Shown piece after piece: positions 28,513-38,310 of a stretch of 64,000 nt of DNA (positions are counted from its first letter, which is position 1; each line of letters starts with the position of its first letter). The notes under the pieces were generated by a model. That model did not search any database. It worked only from the letters and a program-made list of their open reading frames with translations, and was not told the DNA's origin. Both the position numbers and the translations under genes were made by a program. The DNA is from Diacronema lutheri (lineage: Eukaryota > Haptophyta > Pavlovophyceae > Pavlovales > Pavlovaceae). The stretch spans positions 186,001-250,000 of the forward strand of contig JAGTXO010000038.1 in NCBI GenBank assembly GCA_019448385.1, in the 5' to 3' direction.

Positions 28513-29103
28513 GGGAGTTTCAGTTCCATACTTTTCGACGTTTCAAACTTTGCCTCCGTACTTTTCGACAATAATTCGTCGAAAAGTACGGAGGCGCCGT
28601 CGAAAAGTACGGAGGCGCCGTACTTTTCGACGTGTCATTCCGTACTTTTCGACGCGCAGCTGAACTCACTTAGCTCTCTGCTGCTTGAGCTCCGGGCAGC
28701 TCCTCTTGTTATGCCCGGGCCTCCCGCACTGCTTGCAGCAGTTCTGCTTCCGCGCGTTCACTTCGCCATGCGGCTGCTGCTGCGCGCCCATGCTTGTCTT
28801 GCGGCGCTTTTTGGGAACGTCTTCAGACGAATCATCGTAGTCCTCCCAGCCCTCCTCGCCGCCGGCCGGAGGGGGCGCCGGCGCCGGCGAGCCGGCCACA
28901 GCAAAGCAGTGGTCGCACAGGTAGTCGCCGTCGCCCTCGCCGTTGCAGACCTTGTTGCAGAAGATGGCCGCGTGGATAGTTTGGGGGTCCAGCGTCGAAA
29001 AGTACGGAGTCCGGGCGGAGTCAGGGCGAAAGTTTGCAAACACTTTGGAATTGTCTAAAAGTACGGAGGCAAAGTTTGAAACGTCGAAAAGTACGGAACT
29101 CCC
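28513..29103. mobile_element. Non-autonomous Mutator-like (MULE) DNA transposon, 591 bp
   Basis: Terminal inverted repeats of about 50 bp begin GGGAGTT at both ends and share TACTTTTCGACGTTTCAAAC followed by TTTGCCTCCGTACTTTT. The left copy has an extra six bases near its tip and there is one C/A difference near the inner end. The ends are flanked by a perfect 9 bp duplication (CAGAAAAAA). The left end also carries several inverted copies of GTACTTTTCGACG. It contains a 125-residue frame with a CCHC knuckle of the kind found at the C-terminus of MULE transposases, but no transposase catalytic domain. The perfect duplication and well-matched TIRs suggest a fairly recent insertion. It lies between the DENR stop and the sulfotransferase start. 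Confidence 0.85.
28666..29043 (-). CDS. Zinc-knuckle ORF inside the MULE
   Basis: 125 residues, beginning inside the right terminal region. It has a Cys-rich N-terminal part (CNKVCNGEGDGDYLCDHC), an acidic stretch (EEGWEDYDDSSED), a basic patch (KKRRKT), and a C-terminal CCHC knuckle CKQCGRPGHNKRSC. GHNxRxC knuckles are common at the ends of MULE transposases, so this may be a remnant, or a captured host gene fragment. No promoter was identified; expression is uncertain. Confidence 0.45.
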   Translation of the reverse strand: MFANFRPDSARTPYFSTLDPQTIHAAIFCNKVCNGEGDGDYLCDHCFAVAGSPAPAPPPAGGEEGWEDYDDSSEDVPKKRRKTSMGAQQQPHGEVNARKQNCCKQCGRPGHNKRSCPELKQQRAK

Positions 29104-29112
29104 CAGAAAAAA
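29104..29112 (+). repeat. Target-site duplication, right copy (CAGAAAAAA)
   Basis: Perfect repeat of 28504-28512, starting immediately after the right TIR and ending three bases before the DENR stop codon position on the opposite strand. Confidence 0.88.
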
Positions 29113-29115
29113 AGG

Positions 29116-30040
29116 TCAGAACATCGGCTCCTTCTTTCCCCCGTCGAGGAAGAAGATGGCGGCCTTGGCCACGCCAAACTGATCGGCGATGAGCTCGGCA
29201 AGCGGCTCCTTAAACTCGCCCTGGATTTCCACCGCGTCGGGCGTGCCATTGTTCTTGACGACGGACGCGCCTGACGCGAACTTTTTGCCAAACACCTTTG
29301 ACGCATCACCGAGCTTGACGCCGTGCGCGTCGAGCCCCACGACGGACGTGATGTGCTTGCGCCGGTTGCGCTGCACGATCGAGATCACCACCTGCGCCAC
29401 GTCCGCCTTGCCCCCCTTCTTCTTCTTGCCGCCGCCGTCGCCAGCGCCGCCGTCGTCCGCGGCGGGCGCGCCGGCCGCAGCGGACGCGCTGGGCGTGTCG
29501 TCCTTATCCGCCCTCTTGGTCGCGCGCGCCTTCTTCGCAGCATCGTCCGGCTCGCCCACGAAGCCAAGCTTCGTCATCAGCGCGGTAATGTCCTCTGCCG
29601 GGGCGCGCGCGCGCGCGCGCGCGCGACGCGGCGCTCCCGACGGTCGGACGCAGCGCGCGTGCCCGACGCGTGCGCGCGGCGCGCCGCGTGCGCGCGGTGG
29701 CGCAGCGCGCAGCGCACCATCCGCAGTGACATCAGGAAAGCTGGTCGGCCAATTCCTGACGAGCGCCTCCTTGCATTTGTCAAAGCTCGGCTGGAACTCG
29801 CAGTACTCGACGGGCAGCGAGCACACTGCGACCGCGGCACGCGCGCGCGCGCGCGCGTGCAGCCGGCGCGGCGCGTGTGGCGCGCTTGACCACGAGGCGC
29901 AAGAGGCGGCTGGGCGGCTAGGCGGGGCGCGCGCGCGCGCGCGGCGTGGGCGGAACGCGCCGGACGCCCGCGCGGGGCACAGCCGGCTGTGCAGCACCTG
30001 TGCAGTACACGGGCTTCGCGCGTTGCTCCCCTTCCGCCAT
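29116..30040 (-). CDS. DENR: DENR / Tma22-like translation reinitiation factor
   Basis: Three exons: 30040-29998, 29825-29718, 29594-29116 (209 residues). The start MAEGEQRAKPVYCTVCSLPVEYCEF matches the zinc-binding N-terminus of DENR in pattern (YC.VC..P.EYCE). The C-terminal SUI1/eIF1 domain reads VISIVQRNRRKHITSVVGLD then KKFASGASVVKNN and EIQGEFKEPLAELI. With MCT-1, DENR recycles 40S subunits and supports reinitiation after upstream ORFs. A Lys-rich linker (GGGKKKKGGK) lies between the domains as in the family. The intron 1 and 2 donors are GTGCTG and GTGCGC. The ATG context is CGCACGATGGCG. The MULE insertion provides the sequence just after the stop codon. Confidence 0.9.
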
Positions 30041-30352
30041 CGTGCGAAGCGCGGGCGTGTACTTCCGACCACATACGTGGACGTGGGTGGGCTCGAGGAC
30101 GGGATGCTGACCGCTGTGGTCCGCCGAGCCGTGGCCGGGGTGCAAAGCGTGGCGCGGGTGCGCGCCGCGCGTTGCGGCGCGCCGCGCTTTGATGCGCCCC
30201 GCAGCTGCGGCCACTCCGCTCGCCATCCGCGCGCGTTCGACGCCGCGCGTCGAACGCGACGGCGGCGAGCGCGCGCCAGCAACGTTTCGCTCACCGTCCC
30301 TCCGCGCCGCACGATCGTGCGCGCACCGCCGCCACCGCAGCCATCGCGGCCG
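30041..30352. promoter_or_regulatory. Divergent intergenic region DENR / ribonucleotide reductase
   Basis: 312 bp between the two ATGs; no coding content recognised and no clear TATA box. It presumably holds both promoters. Confidence 0.45.
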
Positions 30353-32893
30353 ATGCGGGCGTTCTCGGCGCTTACAAAGCCGCCGCCGCCCGGCTACGTG
30401 CCCTTCCGCCTGCCCGACGCGTTTGTTGACTCGTACGCGTCGCGCGAGCCGGCGTTTGGGTTTAACGGGCTCGGCAAGCTCGTCTACGAGCGCACGTACG
30501 CGCGGCCGACGGCGGACGGCGGGCGTGAGCAATGGCTGGAGACGGTGGAGCGCGTGGTCAACGGCACGTTCAACATGCAGAAGCGCTGGATTGAGGAGAG
30601 CGACCTCGGCTGGAACGAGCGCGAGGCGCAGGAGGTTGCGCAGGACATGTATGAGCGCATCTTCACGATGAAGTTCCTCCCGCCGGGGAGAGGGCTGTGG
30701 GCGATGGGCAGCCCGATCACGGAGGAACGCCGTCTCTTCGCAGCGCTCAACAACTGCGCCTTCGTCTCCACCGAGAACCTGCCCACCGACTTTGCCGGCC
30801 CCTTTGTCTTTTTAATGGAGGCGGCCATGCTCGGCGTGGGGGTCGGCTTTGACACGGCGGGCGCGAACACGCTCACCGTGCTCGGCGCGAATCGGACGGG
30901 CAGCACGACCTACCAGATCGCCGACTCGCGCGAGGGCTGGGTGCACTCCCTCCGCCTCCTCCTCGAGAGCTATGCTAACGGCACAGATGCGGTGGTGCGT
31001 AGCACGCGAGCAGACGGCGCCATGCGCCATGCGGGCGGCGGCGGCGAAGGCGCGCGTGCGCGCGCTCGCTGAGCGCTTCTTCTCAGACGCCGCCCGCACC
31101 CATCCGTGGCCCTCCCCCTGCGCGCAGGCCTTCGACTATTCGCTCGTGCGGCCCGCAGGTGAGCCGATCCGTGGCTTTGGCGGCACGGCGTCCGGGCCGG
31201 GCCCGCTGCGCGAGATGCACGAGGCGTGCCGCGCGACGCTCGAGCGGAATGTGGGCCGACCGCTGTCGATCACGACGATCGTCGACCTGATGAACCTGGT
31301 GGGCAAGTGCGTGATCGCGGGCAACGTGCGCCGCACTGCCGAGATCGCGTTTGGTGATCCGCAGTGTGACGAGTACATTGATCTCAAGAATTACGACAAG
31401 AACCCCGAGCGGATGGAGCACGGCTGGACGTCCAACAATTCGGTCTTTGCGACGCTCGGCATGGACTATTCGCACCTCGTCTCGCGCATCGCCTCGAACG
31501 GCGAGCCCGGCTTCGCGTGGCTTGACAACATGCGTGGCTATGGTCGGATGAACGGTACTACGGATACATCCGACTGGCGCGCAAAGGGGGGCAACCCGTG
31601 CCTCGAGCAGACGCTCGAGTCGTACGAGCTGTGCTGCCTCGTCGAGACCTTCCCCAACCGGCACGACTCCCTCGCCGACTTTGAGCTCACCCTCCGCGCC
31701 GCCTTCCTCTACGCCAAGACCGTGACGCTCGGCGAGACGCACTGGCCGCACTCCAACCGCGTAATGCTGCGCAACAGGAGAATTGGCACGTCCATCTCGG
31801 GCGTCGCGCAGTTCATCTCCGCGTGCGCCGCCGCGCGCCCGCGCGCGCCATTGGAGCGCCGCGCCACGCGCGGACGCCGCGCGCTGACCCGTGCGCGCCT
31901 CCCCCCGACCCCTCCCCCCACCCCCCCCCCTAAAAACACACACACACACACACACACACACTACCAAAACCCACCCCACGCACCGCGCGCGCGCGCAGTC
32001 GCTCGCTCGGCGAGCTGCGCGAGTGGTGCGAGCGTGGGTACTCGACGCTGCGCGACGCGGACGCGCAACTGAGCGAACGCTTCGGTGTGCCCCGCTCAAT
32101 CAAGCTCACGTCAGTCAAGCCGTCGGGCTCAGTGTCGCTGCTGGCGGGTGCGACCCCCGGACTGCACTACCCGGAGAGCCGTTTCTATCGCAGGCGCGTG
32201 CGGCTGCCGCATTCGTCGCCGCTGCTCCCGCGCCTGGTCGCGGCGGGCCTGCACATCGAGCCCGCCGTCGGCGACGAGGCGCAGACGCTCGTCGTCGAGT
32301 TCCCCGTCGACGCAGGCGAGGGCGTGCGCTCGGTGCACGAGCTATCCATGTGGGAGCAGCTCTCGCTTGCGGCCTTTTTGCAGCGGCACTGGGCGGACAA
32401 CCAGGTGAGCTGCACCGTCACCTTCGACCCGGCGAGCGAGGCCGCAGCTCTCGCCTCTGCCCTCGACTACTTCCAGTACCAGCTCAAGGGCATCTCCTTC
32501 CTCCCAAGGATGGCTGACTCGACCGCCTACGCGCAGATGCCGTACGAGAAGATCGACGAGCCCACCTATCGCGAACTCATGCGCACCGTCCGCCTCGACG
32601 CGCTCAACGCGCCGCAGCCCCGCGCAAGCCGCGCCCACGCCGCGCCGGCGGGCGCGGCCGGCACGCACGCGCCGGCCGCGCCCGCGCGCGCCGTCGACCA
32701 CACGCCCGACGTGTTTTGCGACTCGGACCGGTGCGTACAGGAGGAGATGCGCTCGCTCGCGTCGAGCTTTGCCGCCGGCGAGCGCGCCGATGCCGACGGC
32801 GGCGGCGGCGGCGGGCCGAGGCCGAGCGGCGCGCGCGGCGGCGACGGTGCGTCGCAGCAGCGCTCCGCCGCGCAGGCCGGTGGTAGATTGTGA
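30353..32893 (+). CDS. Class II (adenosylcobalamin-dependent) ribonucleoside-triphosphate reductase, monomeric RTPR type
   Basis: Three exons: 30353-30994, 31128-31822, 31999-32893, giving 743 residues, close to the 739 of the Lactobacillus leichmannii enzyme. Diagnostic segments: NNCAFVST near the substrate Cys, PAGEPIRGFGGTASGP, the active-site loop NPCLEQTLESYELCCLVETFP (radical Cys and general-base Glu in CxE), and SVKPSGSVSLLAGATPGLHY. A C-terminal disordered Ala-rich extension contains VFCDSDRC, where a redox Cys pair is expected. The reaction reduces NTPs to dNTPs using B12-generated thiyl radical. Such nuclear genes are known from Euglena and scattered protists and imply dependence on cobalamin. 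Intron 2 carries a (CA)n tract at about 31936-31962 near its acceptor. Confidence 0.93.
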
Positions 32894-33049
32894 GCGGTGG
32901 TGGGGGGAGGAAGAGGAGCAGTCGCGGTGGCGCGGCCGTCCGCAGGGGCGGCACGCCCACCCACCCACACTGTCTGCTGACTTGCAGCCAGTGATTGTTG
33001 GATCAAAGCGGAGAGTGAACCCAACCGCCGCAGCTCGCGCACAACCGCC

Positions 33050-36000
33050 ATGAACATCGGGGTGACGGATGGCCTTGACCCGAGCGCGGTGCACGACGAC
33101 GCGACGGGCGGGATGCTCGTCGCGCCCGAGGCGGAGCACCTCGTGCAGGCGCTCGTCCCGATGTCCGTACCCGACGTCGCGTCCGACAAGTGGCTCACGC
33201 AGCACGGCTGGATCGAGCGGCTCAACATGCAGGCGCACGTCAACGCCTCGCAGATGCGCGACGAGTTCGTGATGGAGGCGCTCGTGCTGCACGAGAAGAT
33301 GGGCGTGCTCGTGCACTCGCTCCTCGCCTCTGAGCTCTGGCGCACGCACGTCTACCCGCGGCTGCGCGACGAGGCCGCCGAGCGCGACGGCGTGCGGCTC
33401 TACCAGGCGCTGTACCACGAGGCCGTGCTCGCCAACCTGCTCGAGGTGAGGCGCGCGAGGCGAGGCGCGGCTGGCGCGCGGCCGCCAGAGGTGCAGCACG
33501 TGCGGAGCGCCGCGCGCGCGCCGGCGTCGGTGCTCGCGCTCGTTCGCGCCGCGTCGGGCGCGCGCCGGCCGCCGCAGTGGGCGCGGCCTCAGCCGGCACA
33601 CACGCGACGCACACCGGACTCAGCCGGCGGCGCTGTGTACGTCGCGTGCGCCCACCCGCCGAGCAGGTGACGCTCTTCCACCGGCAGGCGTGCGAGGCAT
33701 GCGGTGATGCGCTGCTCGATCTCCTTGACTGGGCACACCGCCGCCTCGTCTGGCTGCAGTCGCACTCGCCTCCTGCCGAGGTGATGGCGACTTCAGCGGA
33801 GGTGCGCCGCGCGCCGCGCGCGCTAAGGCGAGCACCAAGCGCATCGCAGCCGCGGGCCGCCTGCCGCCTGCTGCCGCCATGCTGCCGCCTGCTGCTGCTG
33901 CTGCTGCTGCAGGTGCAGGTGCTGCCGCGCGCGCGCGGCATCCCCATCTATAGCACGCCATCCGTCTACGGGCGCGCACGCTGCGCGGTCTCTCTCGGCC
34001 TGCCAACCGCCGAGCCGCGCGCATGCGCGCGCGCTGCTCCGCGCGCGCGCTGCGCCAGGCGGTGAAGGCGGCGCTGATTGGCGGTGGCAGCTCAGCGCAG
34101 CTGGCGCGGCAGCTGGACAGCGTCCAGATGAGCGCGTCGCTCGCTGCCTGCTCCATCGTGCGCTTCGTCCTTGAGCATGGCGAGCAGCTGCCCGCCGGCG
34201 TCCTGTCGCGGCTGCTTGACTCGTGAGGCGCTGCAGCACATCCACTCGCAGCCACTGGCACGCCCCCACGCACACCCAGCCGCAGGCGCCAAACCGCGCG
34301 CAGCGGCACACCCAGCCGCCCCACCCGCAGCGGCACACCCAGCCGCCCCATCCGCAGCGGCACACCCAGCCGCCCCACCCGCAGCGGCACACCCAGCCGC
34401 CCCACCCGCAGCGGCACACCCAGCCGCCCCACCCGCAGCGGCACACCCAGCCGCCCCACCCGCAGCGGCACACCCAGCCGCCCCACCCGCAGCGGCACAC
34501 CCAGCCGCCCCACCCGCAGCGGCACACCCAGCCGCCCCACCCGCAGCGGCACACCCAGCCGCCCCACCCGCAGCGGCACACCCAGCCGCCCCACCCGCAG
34601 CGGCACACCCAGCCGCCCCACCCGCAGCGGCACACCCAGCCGCCCCACCCGCAGCGGCACACCCAGCCGCCCCACCCGCAGCGGCACACCCAGCCGCCCC
34701 ACCCGCAGCGGCACACCCAGCCGCCCCACCCGCAGCGGCACACCCAGCCGCCCCACCCGCAGCGGCACACCCAGCCGCCCCACCCGCAGCGGCACACCCA
34801 GCCGCCCCACCCGCAGCGGCACACCCAGCCGCCCCACCCGCAGCGGCTCAGCCGCGCAGCCGTAGCACCGCCAGTGGGGCCAACGGCTGAGAACAAGGCA
34901 CCACTCGCGATGAATCACTGCACGCGCTCGCTGCCCCCGCCTGTGCGTTGCGCCCTCCCACTTCTGCCCCCAGTTACGACGTGGTGATGCTCGTCGCGGC
35001 GCTCCTCGAGCTGCGGCCGTGGAGGGCCAAGCGCGGCACGGACGGCGCGGAGGTGCGTTTCGACGGCGGGCAATGGCTGCCGGTTGGGGCGGCTGCGAGC
35101 CACAGGCTGCCAAAGGTGGAAGCGCAGCTTTGGCTCGCCCTGCTCTCCCTCTCCACCGACCCGGCCGTGCGCGCACGCTACGCGTTCACCGACTTTCGCA
35201 AGGTGAGCGCACCCCGCACCCCGCATTGCCCTGCCCTGACTTGCTAGTGTGGACACCGATAAGCGGCGCTTGGCGAGCACACTGGCGGCCCGAGGCGGGT
35301 GGGCACGCCGCCTGCATGCGCGCCTTTTCGGTTGGCACTGCGCAACGCGCGTCTCCGCCCGCCTCCGCCCCGTGTGCTGACCCCCCTTCCCCCCCACCCC
35401 ACCCACTACGCTTCGATACACTGACGCGCAGGCCGCGCTCATTCGTCTGCGAAAGTATCTCAACGAAACGGTCGTCGACCAGATCCCTCCGCTCGTCCAG
35501 CTGCAGCGCGCTATCGACGAGCTCTCCCTCAGCGAGACGCCCGCGCAGGAGAAGCGGCCAGCGTACGTGCAGGCGGGAAGGCGGGGAAAGGCCTGCGCGA
35601 CGCGCTAGGGGAGGTGGGGTTGTTGGAGGGGCGCGAGAAGCATGCGGCCGCTGCTCCGCCGCGCGCCTCGCCTTGACGGCACCCTTTCCCACCCCCTTCC
35701 CCTCCCCCCCCCCTTCCCCCCCTTGGATAGGTACGTGCTCGAGCAGCTGCCCGCGCTCCGCGATGCGCTCGCGCGCGGGCAGGACTGGGCCGCGATCGCG
35801 GCCGCCCAGCTCGGCTCGCACTTTGCCTCCTCCGCCGAGCGCAAGCGGCAGCTCGCGGAGGAGTTGTCCGCGCTCTACACGAGCCCCGCCGTCGAAAGGC
35901 TGCTCACAGGGCCGGCGGCGACAGGCGACGCAAGCGACAGCGGCAGTTGGGCACACGGCGCGGGTGGGCCGCACAATGAATGCACGCTGCGCATCGAGTT

Positions 36001-37037
36001 TTGCCTCGCCGCCGACGACGGTGCACCCGCGCCGCGCGAGGCGGGCGGCACACCCGTGCGCATCGCTGCCAAGGGGCGCGAGCCCGCCTTCCAGACAACG
36101 TACGACGTGTTCGCGACGGATGCGGCAGTCAGGTTGGTCGCGCCCGCGGGTGGCGCGCTGCTCGCGCGGGCCAGCCTGCACGCGCACGACGGCGCGGAGA
36201 TGTCGCGCACGGCCAACGGTGACGGTTGGTCGTCACCGCTCGCGCTGCCGGGCGCGGGCAAGGCGAAGGGGTGGGTGCAACTCGGCCACGAGCCAACGCG
36301 GCTGCGCGTCCAACTGCTCCTCGTGCGCGCGCACTCTGCGGGCGGCAGCGGGGGCGGCAGCGGGGGCGGCAGCGGGGGCAGCGCCTTCACCGTCGGCAGC
36401 GCGCGCGTGACCGCGCCCGAGCGCCACGCCGTGCGCCTCGAGTTCGTCCCGGAGCTGAGTGGAGCCGACCGGACCGCCATCGTGCTTGCAGAGGGGTGCG
36501 CGCTGCCCGGCGCGAGCCAAGCGCTCTTCCGACCGACGGGCGGGACGGGCAGCGTGCCGCTCCCGGCCTCGTGCCGCGTGCGCGCCGAGCTGCGCGCGGG
36601 CGAGCGTTTGTGGCGGTGCGCGGAGACGCGGCTTGAGCTGAGCGTCGACAGGCCGCTGCAGTGGGCGCAGCTCGGCCGCGGGTCCGGCGCGCTCCGGCTG
36701 CAGCTGCGGCTGCGCCAGGCGGTGCACGCCGGTGGCAAAGGTGCGCCGCTGTGCGCGCGCCGCGCGCCCCTCAACCCGCTGCTGCTGCTGCCGCCGCCGC
36801 CGCCGCTGCCGCCCCGCGACGCTCACATCGCCGTGCCCCTCGCGCGCGCGGACCCCCGCGCCATCAACGCCCGCCGCCCCGCGGGTCGTGTCAGCCCTCG
36901 AGTGCGCCGCCGTCTACGTCACGCTGCCGGACGACGAGAGCACGCCACCGGCGGCGCAGCCAGCCGCCGCGCCAGCCGCGCGCGGCGCGCCTGGCTCCGA
37001 GGCTGAGGGTAAAAGAGAAAAGATTGCGGTGCTCTAA
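33050..37037 (+). CDS. ZMYND10-like dynein-arm assembly factor lacking a C-terminal MYND finger
   Basis: Seven exons: 33050-33445, 33667-33801, 34059-34222, 34974-35202, 35432-35562, 35731-36740, 36895-37037 (735 residues). Residues 1-430 follow ZMYND10 closely: [80 protein letters not shown] and [10 protein letters not shown] (human VLEQIPEIW). The protein acts in cytoplasmic preassembly of axonemal dynein arms. Where the animal protein ends in a MYND zinc finger, this one has about 300 residues of beta-rich sequence ([36 protein letters not shown]) and no CxxC array. A paralogue or lineage-specific variant is possible. Intron 3 contains a 27 bp minisatellite. The stop faces the IGPS-like stop across 51 bp. 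Confidence 0.82.
34308..34852. repeat. 27-bp minisatellite in ZMYND10-like intron 3
   Basis: About 20 almost identical copies of a 27 bp unit containing CCCGCAGCGGCACACCCAGC. It lies between donor TC|GTGAGG (34223) and acceptor CCCCCAG (34973). Each unit holds two CAG acceptor-like triplets in pyrimidine-rich context. If the intron is retained, the TGA formed at the donor stops translation at once, so the repeat is not coding. Confidence 0.97.
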
Positions 37038-37088
37038 TCAAAAAAAAAAAAATTTTTTTTGGGGACAGCGTATGCGCTTTGAAGCACA
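37038..37088. terminator. Convergent 3' region with A12-T8 tract
   Basis: 51 bp between two opposed stop codons, with a run of A immediately followed by a run of T near 37041-37060, an AT island in GC-rich DNA. It may serve as a two-way poly(A)/termination site; this is inference. Confidence 0.45.
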
Positions 37089-38291
37089 TCAGATAGCAAT
37101 CGTGCCGAGAATCTCCTTGGCTCCCTCGCCGCGCCCGAGCGACGAGCCCTTCCCGTACCGTGCCGAGCCCTTCGCGCGGATCGCCTTGAGGACGGTCTGC
37201 ACCTCGACGCGCTCAATCGTCGCCTGCATGAGCAGGCAGTTGGCGAGCAGCAGGCCGTTGTAGCCCGCATCGCGCAGGGACCACGCTTCGCGCACGTCGG
37301 CGACGGTGCACGAGGCGAGGCGGATGACGCCGGGCGGGAACGCGCCCACCGCCTGCGTCGCGTCACGCGACTCGACCGTGCGCACGCACACGATGCCCAC
37401 GCCCGACGAGAGCGCGGAGGCCGCCGCGATCGACTCAGCCGACGGTGCGGCGTACGCGATGACCTCGAGCCCTAGGTGCTGCGCCACGCCGTACAGCTCG
37501 GCGGCCTGCAGCGTGGCGCGAGGCGACGCGGCGTCAGGCCGTGCGCGATACGGATCGCATGGCCGCGTGTGGGGAGGGTGGGGTGGGGGTTGGGGTGGGC
37601 GGGGGGGGGGGGGGGGGGGGCTGGGAGCGGGCCGCGCCGACTTGGGCGAGGAACGCCGTGCGCCACACGGCGTCCACCCATCAGCCGGTCGCGCGTGGCG
37701 CTCGCGCGCACGCACCGCGCCCGGCCCGAGAGCGTCGGCGTCGAGGCAGACGCCGGCGCAGCCAGCGGCGGCCGCCTGCGCGAGGTGATGGGGGGACGAG
37801 AGGGGGCCGTCGAGAAGGATCGGGCATGGGCCAGGGAAGTCGCCCTTCGCGCGCTGCTGCTCCTCCACCAGCTGCCGCAGCTGTGCAACCGAGCATCCGG
37901 CGCCGCCACCAGCCACGCCGCCCGCGAGCTCGCCGGACGCCATCACCGGCGCAACGGCGATCGCGCCGCCGAGGCGGAACTGGCGGCCGACGTACTCGAC
38001 ATTGTCGAGCTCGCGCGCGTTCATTTCGCCCTTTGCGAACGAAATCGCCTCCCACGCCGGCGAGTAGCCGCCGATGATTGTGAGCACGCCCTGCGGCTTG
38101 GCGAGCGCTTTGCGCACCTTGCCCGACGGCGCGCGCGCGGGGCCGTCAAGCAGGGCCTGCAGCTCGGCTGCGGTAGGGATGGGCAACATGCGCGCCGCGC
38201 AGCGCACCGGCGCGGCCGCACAGCCGCACCGTGCGCCGACCGGCGACCGCACGACGCTGCTCGCGATGCCGACGAGGAGGGCCCAGTACAT
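37089..38291 (-). CDS. TIM-barrel protein resembling indole-3-glycerol-phosphate synthase, probably plastid-targeted
   Basis: Two exons: 38291-37716 and 37505-37089 (330 residues). The chosen ATG gives a short hydrophobic start MYWALLVGIASSVV followed by an Arg/Cys/Ala-rich stretch, as in bipartite plastid leaders; an upstream in-frame ATG at 38363 exists. Eight predicted beta strands are visible in order (GVLTIIGG, GAIAVAPV, CPILLDGP, AGVCLDAD, LEVIAYA, GIVCVRT, VIRLASC, NGLLLANCLL). Spacing fits IGPS (TrpC), including the late DAGYNGLLLANCLLM region. The catalytic EVKxxSPS signature of IGPS is not present: the first strand reads LTIIGGYSPAW. It may be a non-catalytic paralogue or have a different substrate. 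Confidence 0.65.
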   Translation of the reverse strand: MYWALLVGIASSVVRSPVGARCGCAAAPVRCAARMLPIPTAAELQALLDGPARAPSGKVRKALAKPQGVLTIIGGYSPAWEAISFAKGEMNARELDNVEYVGRQFRLGGAIAVAPVMASGELAGGVAGGGAGCSVAQLRQLVEEQQRAKGDFPGPCPILLDGPLSSPHHLAQAAAAGCAGVCLDADALGPGAVRARERHARPADGWTPCGARRSSPKSARPAPSPPPPPPRPPQPPPHPPHTRPCDPYRARPDAASPRATLQAAELYGVAQHLGLEVIAYAAPSAESIAAASALSSGVGIVCVRTVESRDATQAVGAFPPGVIRLASCTVADVREAWSLRDAGYNGLLLANCLLMQATIERVEVQTVLKAIRAKGSARYGKGSSLGRGEGAKEILGTIAI

Positions 38292-38310
38292 GGCGAGAGA
38301 AAGAAGATAA

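Noticed and set aside
28666-29043. Retroviral gag-type knuckle
   Set aside because: GHNxRxC pattern, long TIRs and a 9 bp duplication fit a Mutator-like DNA transposon; no reverse transcriptase or LTR is seen.
34171-34987. Proline/alanine/histidine repeat protein in the 27-bp array
   Set aside because: The array lies in an intron with good splice sites; the exon frame stops at once if unspliced.
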